Origin: a virus
DNA: 64,000 nucleotides
IMG/VR virus record: IMGVR_UViG_3300023184_004167
Location: 62,001 to 126,000 of that record
Direction: 5' to 3' (one strand)
Position numbers and translations under genes: made by a program. Shown piece after piece: positions 19,383 through 27,400 of the stretch. Positions within the stretch are counted from its first letter, which is position 1, and each line of letters begins with the position of its first letter. Under the pieces are notes generated by a model. It saw nothing but the letters and a program-made list of their open reading frames with translations, was not told where the DNA came from and did no database searches.

Positions 19383-19832
19383 TTAAGCCAACTGATAATC
19401 CAAATATTCATAAGATAATCTATTATCTGAAAAGATGTCAGTCAATCCTCTCAAGATTTCTTTTAAAAACGGTCTTACGTCAACCGTATAACGAACTTTC
19501 GGTGGAAACATTTTTCCGTTAAAAATTCTATGACAAATTGTCTGTTCTCCTAACTTCACATAGAGGTTAAAATTCTCAGCGTCTTCGGTGTAAGAAGTAC
19601 TCATAACCGCAGGGTCGTGAGATATTGCATCTTTGTTATCCATCATATAGATAACCGTCTTCATTTTCAAGTCATAGGTTAAACTATCCTTGATGCTCTT
19701 CATAAACTCGTAGAGTTCATATGAGTTTTTTGCTTTGGGATTAAAACCCCTCACATTAAAGAATCTCTGAACAATGATGTTATCATTCAATGTCAAAAGA
19801 AACTCCATCTTTGTGCTGTCTTGCTCTTTCAT
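19383..19832 (-). CDS. Replication-cluster protein, unknown
   Basis: A 149-residue protein with no family I can identify. It has a mixed alpha/beta pattern with phrases FLLTLNDNIIVQRFFNVRGFNP and YVKLGEQTICHRIFNGKMFPPK, which look like two related halves (a strand, then 'I-R-F-N-x-x-x-F-x-P-K'), suggesting an internal duplication. It sits 3 bases after the exonuclease and just before the gp41-like helicase, so a replication accessory role (for example helicase loading) is a context guess only. Confidence 0.5.
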   Translation of the reverse strand: MKEQDSTKMEFLLTLNDNIIVQRFFNVRGFNPKAKNSYELYEFMKSIKDSLTYDLKMKTVIYMMDNKDAISHDPAVMSTSYTEDAENFNLYVKLGEQTICHRIFNGKMFPPKVRYTVDVRPFLKEILRGLTDIFSDNRLSYEYLDYQLA

Positions 19833-19835
19833 ATT

Positions 19836-20840
19836 TTAGTTTTTGTTGATTATTCTTTTTTCTTTCCTTGTTAATTTCAGAAATGGTTTCAGGAAGTTAA
19901 CCCAAGCATTGTCGTCTTTCGGCAAATACTTGAACAATCCGTCATCCATCATCATTTTCATTAGATTTTTATATCCCCTATCAGTGGGGTCAATTGTATC
20001 TCTATACATCTGTTCCACAAGTTCTTTTCCTTCGTCAGTTATTAATGGGTTAGATAAGTCTACAATCTTAAGGTTTGTATTATAAAACTCTTCTCCAAGT
20101 ATAGACAATTTTGATTTGCCTGTCAAAATATTTTCAATAACTTTTGGAACTTTCTTTTCTTGTCCGATAAGTCTCGCATTATCCAGTATTTCGGCAATAG
20201 TACAAGATTTAGTTTGCATTTGGGGGAATAATTTAACCAAGGTTTTTTCACCAAGTCCCTCAATACCTGAAATATTATCTGATTTGTCTCCTGTGAATAC
20301 TTTACAAAGTAATACATTTTCGTGGGGTATATCAACTTTATTGATAGATATTTTATCACCCAATTTATAATATTCTTTTTTAATTGGTGAATATATCTGA
20401 ACTTTTTCTGATATAAGTTGGGTTAAATCTTTATCAGATGATAAAATAATAATCTCTTCATTTATCGCTATTTTACAATAATGAGCTATGACATCATCTG
20501 CTTCGGTTTTATCAACCTCAACTTGTCTGACAAACACTTCCTCCAAATATTGTTTAACCCTCTGTTTTTGGGTTAAATATGACTCGTAGGACTCTTCATC
20601 CATTCCTTTCCTTCTGTTCGCTTTGTAATTTGGATATAATTGTTTTCTTACGGATGAATTTGAGTCTCCATCCCAACATATAATAACTTTATCGCTATTA
20701 TGTTCCTCAAGGAATCTACGAAGTGTATTAATGAAGTGATATATCGCACCAATGTTATTACCATCATAGTGCATTCCCTTAACCCCTGTATATCCTATTT
20801 TGTATAAATTTTCTCCGTCTACGAGTAAAGTTTTACTCAC
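19836..20840 (-). CDS. 5'-3' exonuclease / RNase H, FEN family
   Basis: A 334-residue FEN-type nuclease expected to remove RNA primers or flaps, like T4 Rnh (305 residues). Acidic metal-binding positions are visible in order: LLVDGEN (D7), ICWDGDSNS, VDKTEADDVIAHY, LSSDKDLTQL, and the helix-hairpin-helix region VFTGDKSDNISGIEGLGEKT. The arch region KQLYPNYKANRR is also typical. It starts just downstream of the terminator of the secreted-protein gene and leads the exonuclease, unknown-protein and helicase series. No exact TATTTAT is present; a degenerate TATTTTAT lies 21 bases upstream. Confidence 0.9.
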   Translation of the reverse strand: MSKTLLVDGENLYKIGYTGVKGMHYDGNNIGAIYHFINTLRRFLEEHNSDKVIICWDGDSNSSVRKQLYPNYKANRRKGMDEESYESYLTQKQRVKQYLEEVFVRQVEVDKTEADDVIAHYCKIAINEEIIILSSDKDLTQLISEKVQIYSPIKKEYYKLGDKISINKVDIPHENVLLCKVFTGDKSDNISGIEGLGEKTLVKLFPQMQTKSCTIAEILDNARLIGQEKKVPKVIENILTGKSKLSILGEEFYNTNLKIVDLSNPLITDEGKELVEQMYRDTIDPTDRGYKNLMKMMMDDGLFKYLPKDDNAWVNFLKPFLKLTRKEKRIINKN

Positions 20841-20910
20841 TTTGTATTATTGATTGGTGATAAAATATTGTTCCTTAGTTAAGTATAGTTGTAATGGGGT
20901 TATAAGTCAA

Positions 20911-20939
20911 ATAAAAAACCCCTCTTTTAGGGAGGGGTT
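20911..20939 (-). terminator. Rho-independent terminator
   Basis: Perfect 8-base stem AACCCCTC / GAGGGGTT (20917-20924 with 20932-20939), 7-base loop, followed on the minus strand by a run of T. It lies about 20 bases past the stop of the secreted 156-residue gene. Confidence 0.85.
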
Positions 20940-20958
20940 AATCAAATCTTTTAAAATC

Positions 20959-21429
20959 TTACAAGATATACGACACACATAATGATAAATTGTTGTTTGA
21001 GTTATCAAACTGATACCAATTTATGTATTGCATATTTACAGAAAAATGTCCTTTCTCTGTTCCTACATAAGAAGTCCACATTATTCTTCTAGACACGGGA
21101 GATTCTTTATTAAAGTAAGCAACACCAGAACTAGCACCAATATAACTTGTGTTGCTAATAAAACATCTTGCACCTAACAATATCGGCACATTAGTGAAAC
21201 TAACGTCTGTATCAGTTTTAAACCTAAGATATCCTGTGTTTAGTGTTAATTTAACATTTTTTGAGTATTTGTAATTAACCTCAAAAAGAGATGAACCAAC
21301 ATCAACCTTTGTAGTTTGATAAACATTTACCGGAATTGGTGTAACGATACCGACTTTGTAATTAAAATTCTTTTGGGCGTAACTATTAAGAGTAACAAAC
21401 GCCAACAATAACAATAACATTTTTTTCAT
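20959..21429 (-). CDS. Secreted small beta-barrel-like outer-membrane protein
   Basis: A 156-residue protein with a clear signal peptide (MKKMLLLLLAFVTLNSYAQ, cleavage expected after Ala-Gln), typical of Bacteroidetes. The mature part alternates polar and hydrophobic residues with Gly/Tyr/Asn turns (VNYKYSKNVKLTLNTGYLRF, GHFSVNMQYINWYQF), like a small outer-membrane beta-barrel. No lipobox is present. It is a single-gene unit: TATTTAT 20 bases upstream and a strong terminator 20 bases downstream, inside a replication block. A surface role such as receptor masking or superinfection exclusion is possible; nothing in the sequence proves it. Confidence 0.7.
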   Translation of the reverse strand: MKKMLLLLLAFVTLNSYAQKNFNYKVGIVTPIPVNVYQTTKVDVGSSLFEVNYKYSKNVKLTLNTGYLRFKTDTDVSFTNVPILLGARCFISNTSYIGASSGVAYFNKESPVSRRIMWTSYVGTEKGHFSVNMQYINWYQFDNSNNNLSLCVSYIL

Positions 21430-21448
21430 AATTTATATATTTTTTTTA

Positions 21449-21455
21449 ATAAATA
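21449..21455 (-). promoter_or_regulatory. TATTTAT promoter-like element
   Basis: TATTTAT 20 bases upstream of the secreted-protein ATG and 15 bases past the uvsX stop; gives the single-gene unit its own start signal. Confidence 0.5.
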
Positions 21456-21469
21456 TCCAAGTTTTTAAT

Positions 21470-22465
21470 TTATTCGGTTATTTCTACTTCTTCTGTTTCA
21501 TCCAGTTTGATTTCACCATCACCGGATAATATTGCGTTCCAATATTGAGAATAATCTTTTTTATATTTTTCCAAATCTTCTTTGGTATCTTGAATATACC
21601 CATTATGAACTGCAATTATCTTACCGTCCTTATAACCAAGTCCGTTTACATGGTTTTTAAGAATAGAAACTTTAGTTCTGATTGCATAAGATACTGTTCT
21701 ACCATTCTTAGTTGCTGTAATATGATTAATACCCGCATTCTTTTGATTACCAAATAAGAATACTAAAGATGATGCCAACCATAATGCTTCACCACCCTTT
21801 GCTTTGATTGTTGGTTGTCCAAATGGATTGTCAGGTAATTCAACCCAAGGCTGATTAACAACAACCATTGAATTATAATAAGGGTAATCTTCTTTTTTTG
21901 ATTTTGATATTCTTGAATGAATCCCCATACCAATCTTATCCGCCAATGCCGATGCGTTATGCATCTTTCCACCCTTACCTTCAAATGTCATTTTACAAGG
22001 AATACTTCCCACACTATCCCATAAGAATAATAAGTTATATGGTACTTCACCCTTTTCTTGAGCATCTAATATTTGATTAATAAAATCTGTTGCCTGCTCA
22101 ATATAATCAAAGGAATCATTAAAGATAAAATCACCATCCCATTCTCCATCCGCATTTTTGGTTGCTTGCAAACCTAACTCAACAGCATGGTCCCAACTCC
22201 ATTTTTTTTCTGTTATGATAAATACAGGTAGGTGTCCCTTCTTTTGAGCATCCGCCGCAGCCAATATCATTGCAGTTGTCTTACTACTATTACTATGTCC
22301 CAAAAACATACTAATACCCCCCATTACAGGGCCTGGTATTCCACATCCATTAAAGAACGCTTCACCACAATTATAATAGTCTGTTTCTTTATATTTTGTT
22401 TTGGTTGAGAACTTGTCTTTTATTCCCCCCATTCCTCCATTGTCTTTTTTCTTAATTCCTGCCAT
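21470..22465 (-). CDS. uvsX: RecA-like recombinase, UvsX
   Basis: A 331-residue strand-exchange ATPase of the UvsX branch, used in recombination-dependent replication and repair. Walker A is GHSNSSKTT (residues 56-64), with Ser in place of the second Gly, as tolerated in UvsX (T4 has Phe there). Walker B region is LLFLWDSVGSIP. MVVVNQPW and the C-terminal acidic tail (KLDETEEVEITE) fit the family. Length is below T4 UvsX (391). It lies downstream of gp32 but is separated from it by a strong terminator, and no TATTTAT is visible upstream, so expression may rely on read-through or on a different promoter class. Confidence 0.88.
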   Translation of the reverse strand: MAGIKKKDNGGMGGIKDKFSTKTKYKETDYYNCGEAFFNGCGIPGPVMGGISMFLGHSNSSKTTAMILAAADAQKKGHLPVFIITEKKWSWDHAVELGLQATKNADGEWDGDFIFNDSFDYIEQATDFINQILDAQEKGEVPYNLLFLWDSVGSIPCKMTFEGKGGKMHNASALADKIGMGIHSRISKSKKEDYPYYNSMVVVNQPWVELPDNPFGQPTIKAKGGEALWLASSLVFLFGNQKNAGINHITATKNGRTVSYAIRTKVSILKNHVNGLGYKDGKIIAVHNGYIQDTKEDLEKYKKDYSQYWNAILSGDGEIKLDETEEVEITE

Positions 22466-22478
22466 AAGTTTGTATATT

Positions 22479-22510
22479 AAAAAGGGTGGGGTAATTTTGT
22501 CCCCACCCTT
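22479..22510 (-). terminator. Rho-independent terminator after the SSB gene
   Basis: Perfect 10-base GC-rich stem AAGGGTGGGG / CCCCACCCTT with a 9-base loop, then TTTAATATA on the minus strand. Located 16 bases past the gp32-like stop and 14 bases before the uvsX start. Confidence 0.85.
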
Positions 22511-22525
22511 ATCAGTTTAATTTAT

Positions 22526-23377
22526 TTAGAATGGTAATTCCGTATCGGGTTCATCATTCGCTTGTGGGTCAACATAATTTTTAGATTTTGAACTACCACC
22601 CATAGAGGTTGTAGATTCTTCATCATCACCATAAGCGTATCCACCTTTTTCGCTATCCCATTTCGGTGTCTTTCCTTGTGCAATTGCCTCAAGATATTCC
22701 ACAGGTTTTTTAGCGTAAACATCATTCCAAGTTAATGGGTCGTTAATCCACTCTTTAGCTTGTTCAGCGTCTGTGTGAACTGGAGCTGGGTCATCATACA
22801 TAACAGTTGATACTGTAGTATATTCTTTACCTTTTGGTGTTTTTGATTTAGTTAACTCTATAATCAAATCACGTCCTTTTTCAGGGTCGGTAATATCACC
22901 TTTGTTTCTCCAAATCGGAATGATTTTATCAAGGATACCATCATTTTTGTAGTTGTGTTTAAATCTCCAAAATTTTGGGCCGTCTTCTTCTTTGTCTCTG
23001 TCAATAACCTTAACAATGTAGAATTTGCGAGATTTGTATTGCTTTGCCAATTCTTTGTCAGATTCTTTTCCTGTTGACATAAGTTCTTCATAAACTTCAT
23101 TCAATGGAGAACGCTCATTTGCGTTTTTAGCTGGGTCGTAGAATTTTTGCCATTGTCCACCAACTTGGATTTCGTGATACCAAGCCTCTTTAAATGGTGA
23201 AGAACCATCTGGCGTAGGTAGGATTCTAATTCTTCTTTGTCCTGATTTTTCTTTATCACTTAATAAAAGTGCAAAATACTTCTTCATTCTTTCGTCTTGC
23301 GACATCTTGTTTTGGGCTCCGCCCGTTCCTTGCGAGGATTTTTCATACTGTGCCAATACGGCGTCTAATGCATTCAT
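22526..23377 (-). CDS. Single-stranded DNA-binding protein, T4 gp32-like
   Basis: A 283-residue protein resembling gp32 family SSBs of T4-like phages. The core has RRIRILPTPDGSSPFKEAWYHEIQ, FYIVKVIDRDKEEDGPKFWRFKHNYKND and FDLIIEL-type strands of an OB fold. The C-terminus is Ser/Gly-rich, then acidic, ending DEPDTELPF, like the partner-binding acidic tip of SSBs. The Cys/His zinc site of T4 gp32 is not visible. It has its own TATTTAT 27 bases upstream and a strong terminator, fitting a highly expressed single-gene unit. Confidence 0.85.
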   Translation of the reverse strand: MNALDAVLAQYEKSSQGTGGAQNKMSQDERMKKYFALLLSDKEKSGQRRIRILPTPDGSSPFKEAWYHEIQVGGQWQKFYDPAKNANERSPLNEVYEELMSTGKESDKELAKQYKSRKFYIVKVIDRDKEEDGPKFWRFKHNYKNDGILDKIIPIWRNKGDITDPEKGRDLIIELTKSKTPKGKEYTTVSTVMYDDPAPVHTDAEQAKEWINDPLTWNDVYAKKPVEYLEAIAQGKTPKWDSEKGGYAYGDDEESTTSMGGSSKSKNYVDPQANDEPDTELPF

Positions 23378-23403
23378 AAAAATTTATTTTTAATTGTTTA
23401 TAC

Positions 23404-23410
23404 ATAAATA
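23404..23410 (-). promoter_or_regulatory. TATTTAT promoter-like element of the SSB gene
   Basis: TATTTAT followed by GTATAAAC, 27 bases upstream of the SSB ATG and 28 bases past the U-tract of the preceding terminator. Confidence 0.5.
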
Positions 23411-23437
23411 TAGTCATTAATTACCCTTATGTCAAAT

Positions 23438-23466
23438 AAAAAAGGTATCACTTTTTGTGATACCTT
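23438..23466 (-). terminator. Rho-independent terminator
   Basis: Perfect 10-base stem AAGGTATCAC / GTGATACCTT (23442-23451 with 23457-23466), 5-base loop, then TTTTATTT on the minus strand. Ends the unit of the Pro-rich 220-residue protein. Confidence 0.85.
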
Positions 23467-23489
23467 CATATATTATTATTTATAATTTG

Positions 23490-24152
23490 TTATTTTCTGT
23501 AGTCTTCTTCTTCATCTTCTCCTGAATTTGGAAGAAAAGTATCTTTAATTTCACTATCCGAAATATCTGTAACATCATCTGTTGTTAACACATAATCATT
23601 CTTTCCTGTTTTTTCCATATCACCTTTTTTATCCTCAAAAAAGTCAGATAACTTTTGATTAAATGGATATGAATCATATGTTCTTAACTCTAATTTTTCT
23701 TGTGGAGTTTTTTCTCTATATTTTTCAATCTTATTCTCCAATGAATTAAGTTTATTAACTATTACATCCATTTCAGATAATTTAGATTCAAGATTTGTAA
23801 GTTGTGAAAACAAATTGTTAAAATAGTCATCTTGTTTCTTTTCAATGTTTTCTTGAGATTTAACTAAATCTGTAACATCTAATTCTTCTGAGTCTCCTTT
23901 TCCTTCCTCAGATTTACCTTTTTCATCAATCTTTTCAACATCCTCATCTGCATCAACATCAATTGGTTGTGGTTCTGCCCCAGGTGCTGGTGGTGGGGGT
24001 GCTCCTGCCGCTGCGTCTGCAGGTGGTGGTGGAACATCTCCTCCCGGTGCAGGTGGTGGGGGCGGTGGTGGTGGAGCGTCTTGCTCCATTATGTATTTAT
24101 TTATACTCTTATATCTTTCTATTTCATTTAAGATTTTTCTATCTATTGACAT
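23490..24152 (-). CDS. Pro-rich, acidic, coiled-coil phage protein
   Basis: A 220-residue protein of unknown function. Residues 1-24 are helical (LNEIERYKSINKYIMEQ), then come about 40 residues of Pro/Ala/Gly with runs of up to eight Pro, an acidic linker (DADEDVEKIDEKGKSEEGKGD), and a predicted coiled coil (LFSQLTNLESKLSEMDVIVNKLNSLENKIEKY in register). It ends in an acidic tail (GEDEEEDYRK). It follows the 74-residue gene by 2 bases and is closed by a terminator. The shape suggests a flexible scaffold or virion linker; the sequence does not decide this. Confidence 0.6.
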   Translation of the reverse strand: MSIDRKILNEIERYKSINKYIMEQDAPPPPPPPPAPGGDVPPPPADAAAGAPPPPAPGAEPQPIDVDADEDVEKIDEKGKSEEGKGDSEELDVTDLVKSQENIEKKQDDYFNNLFSQLTNLESKLSEMDVIVNKLNSLENKIEKYREKTPQEKLELRTYDSYPFNQKLSDFFEDKKGDMEKTGKNDYVLTTDDVTDISDSEIKDTFLPNSGEDEEEDYRK

Positions 24153-24154
24153 TG

Positions 24155-24379
24155 TTAATCATTTAATAATTGTTTTATACCTCTTACAGTTTCTACTTTA
24201 ATTTTTCTATTTGCGGTTGATTGATGTCCGGCTCTTTCAATCAATCCGTCCTTTTCTCTTACAACATAACAGTCTCCTGTTTCCAAATCACAAACTTCTT
24301 TTGTTCCGTCACCATTACTTTGTTCAGAGTATTTACCCTGTTTACCTAAATAATTGTTTAATTTTGATGTTAAGTCCAT
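24155..24379 (-). CDS. Small phage protein, unknown
   Basis: A 74-residue protein with a charged C-terminus (RKIKVETVRGIKQLLND) and a short Cys-containing hairpin (EVCDLETGDCYVV), where the two Cys are 6 residues apart. No family recognised. It leads a two-gene unit with the Pro-rich protein and has TATTTAT 15 bases upstream, followed by a second A/T-rich block. Probably real because of start, spacing and frame continuity. Confidence 0.55.
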   Translation of the reverse strand: MDLTSKLNNYLGKQGKYSEQSNGDGTKEVCDLETGDCYVVREKDGLIERAGHQSTANRKIKVETVRGIKQLLND

Positions 24380-24393
24380 AATATAATTTATTA

Positions 24394-24400
24394 ATAAATA
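24394..24400 (-). promoter_or_regulatory. TATTTAT promoter-like element
   Basis: TATTTAT-TAATAAAT 15 bases upstream of the ATG at 24379, in the 42-base gap after the giant hub gene. Confidence 0.45.
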
Positions 24401-24421
24401 TCATCAATTGTTGAATATTAC

Positions 24422-27400
24422 TTATATTATAACATTGCTTGTTATAATTGTAGTTTTTTGTTGTCTTGTTGTATCTGGTTGTCCGTTTTGTAAAATAGGG
24501 TCAGCGTATACAGTATATATAAATGAATAAGTTCCAGGTGATACCTGTGCTCGTAGTGAACAAGAATCTAACGCATCTTGATATGGTGTCATAAACCATT
24601 TTTGGTCACTTATTTTTGATGTTAATGCTCCTCCATCTCCACCACAAGGAGAATTTGACGCCAAATTAAATCTTATTGACACAATCTTCCATAAACCAAC
24701 ATTGGTTGATATGGTGACAACAATTCTATTGTCATTACCATTAGATGTTATTCTTTCAATTGTGAATATATTTGTAGTTGGTGGTAAAACTATCGGTAAT
24801 GGTGATGGTGTTGGTGTTGGTGTCATTTTTGCATTATTACTACCATATAATAATGCATTAAAATTACTAATAATTATTCCATTTTTTTCAGCATTTTTTA
24901 ACCCGTCATCTAACCTAGATAACACAAAAATAGGTATTTTATCTGTTGCTAAATAATTTGACACAGGTATAATTTGATTATCATCTTCCCATTCACACAT
25001 ATAAAACTGACCAATACCAATATTTGAACTAATTTTAGTAACCAATGGGGTTAATCTTGAAACCATAAAACCAATAAATGTGTCTATATCTTTAAAACTA
25101 GCAATAGGTAATGATTGAGTACCATTTTGAATTTCTGAATTTACACAAGAATAATATTTTGAAAAAAAAGTTGGGTATGTTGTTTTATATTTATTATCAA
25201 CTAATGTTATCATTGCAAGGTTATTATTAAACCCTCGAAACACATTATCTTTAAATGTTCTTATATAACATAGAGCATATATAATTGCTTGTAAATTAGA
25301 ATCAGTTGTTGCTTTTTTAATTTTATTCGCCAAATCTTTTTGATTTATAACAGATTCTGTTGCCCCACTTGATTCAAACTTCGCATCTATATAAATTTGA
25401 TTAACTTTTGTAGTACAACTATTCTCCGCCGCCTTAGTATTATTAGCGTTAATGGTTGCGTTAGTTGAATTACTTAAATTATTATTAACCACATTAGTTT
25501 TTTCTTCTCCGCCATTTAGTACCGCTTTTTCAAGCTTTGTTAATAAATTTTTATTTATACTTTGTAAAAAAGTATCAATCGCGGGTAAATCAAACACCCC
25601 TTGTCTTGTACCATTAAATGTTGTTTGAAATTGTCCCGGTGAAATTACGTGACTTACATCAGTAATAAGATAAGGCCCATTAAACATTGGTACGTGTCTT
25701 AAATTAAAATACATTGTTGGTTGTATCATTGCATTACCTAAACTAATAACCTGACATCCATAACTTCTTTGAGCATAATAATTATATAAACTAACATTTT
25801 GTGTCGCTGTTTCCCTTCCACTCGCCTGATTAATCATATTCATCAAGGTTGATGTTGATTCTGCAGTTCCCTGACCATTCTCTTGACTCACATTAAAAGA
25901 AGAAAACACATTTTGATTTCTAATTCCAATATCAACAGTAAAACCAACACATTTGTTAGATTTTGCATAATCTTTTTTTCCTTTTGGGTCTTCACTTAGT
26001 GGGTTTCCTGAATTTTTTTCTAATTGTATCCCATCACTTCTAAATAAAAAGTTTTTGCTTTCGGGTAAATCCACATAAGATGCCGGTCTACCAACAAAAA
26101 AACAAACCATTTTAGGACCAGCGTTTGTATAATCAACAGTTGTAAATGTTCCCCACATATTATTAGCAAAATCTGAAGAACCTCCACCAGGTATTGGTGA
26201 CTCTACCCCATCTTTAACTTGATAGTTATAAAAATTAACATACGCAGGCAAATTCATAATTGTGAAGTTGTTATGAATAAGTAATCCACCAATGAATGTA
26301 TAAACACTTGTTGTTAAATTTAAATTCTTTTCATTTAACAGGTCTTTTAATGTAAAAATATCTAATAATAAAGTATCTCCAATATTTCTTGACGCTCTAT
26401 CTAAAAATAATATGTCTTCAAAAAAAGTTTTACTTTTATAATCACCTCCAGCAATCCATTTATCATTTAACGCTTTGAACGCCTCATATAAATCAACTTT
26501 TGATTGTTGACCATCAACTTTGCTATCAATTACTTTTTCAGGAACTTCTTGATAATTGGGTAATTGATTTTTTACCGCAGTAAGAATACCCTCTAAAGTG
26601 TCATTTTGTAATTTATTACAAACACCCAAATATGTATTCAATGCTGTATTAAATTGTGTTGATGTAAGTGTCGGTGTTTCTAATTTTTGTGTTGCATACA
26701 TTTTAATTAGAGGTGATAATGATATAATATTATCTTGAGTAAATTTAATATTATTATCAATAAAGAAATCGGTAATATATGACCCAGTATTTTTATATTG
26801 TAATTCAGGTATTGTTGAGAACCCAACAGATAATTCTAATTGTTTCCATTCATTAGGATAATTAGCCATTGATTGGGTTAATGTAGTTGTTCCGTTTACT
26901 GAAGGTAAACTTCCTTGAGAATATGGTTCAAAAATTTTGGGTGTTGCCAAACCCCCTGAATTAACTAATTGTGCCGTTTGTTGTAAAGCTAAACCAATAT
27001 TTGCCGTGCTTTTAAATGTTGAATGTGATAAAAAGGAGTCAAAAATAAACCTATTATAATTTGAAGGATTACCATATTTAAAAATTACATCATATTGTAA
27101 AAACTTCAAAAGTACTGAAGAGAAATTATCTAACTGATTGTTAATTGATGATAAGAAATATGTCTCATTGGTTACACCTTGTTGTGGTGCATTAATTACC
27201 ATTAAATTTTTAAACAACATTTGGAAATTTTTAAATACAATTGTATTATCTCCTGTTGATTGTCCGTAATTTAATTTTGTTGCTGGTGTTGCGGTAACAT
27301 TGTCTTCAGATTTTGAGAAGTTTAAAAACTCAATTTCAAAGGTATCCAATATCTCTTTTTCAAAAACTGAAAATAACTCTTCAATTTTTGTATACTTATT

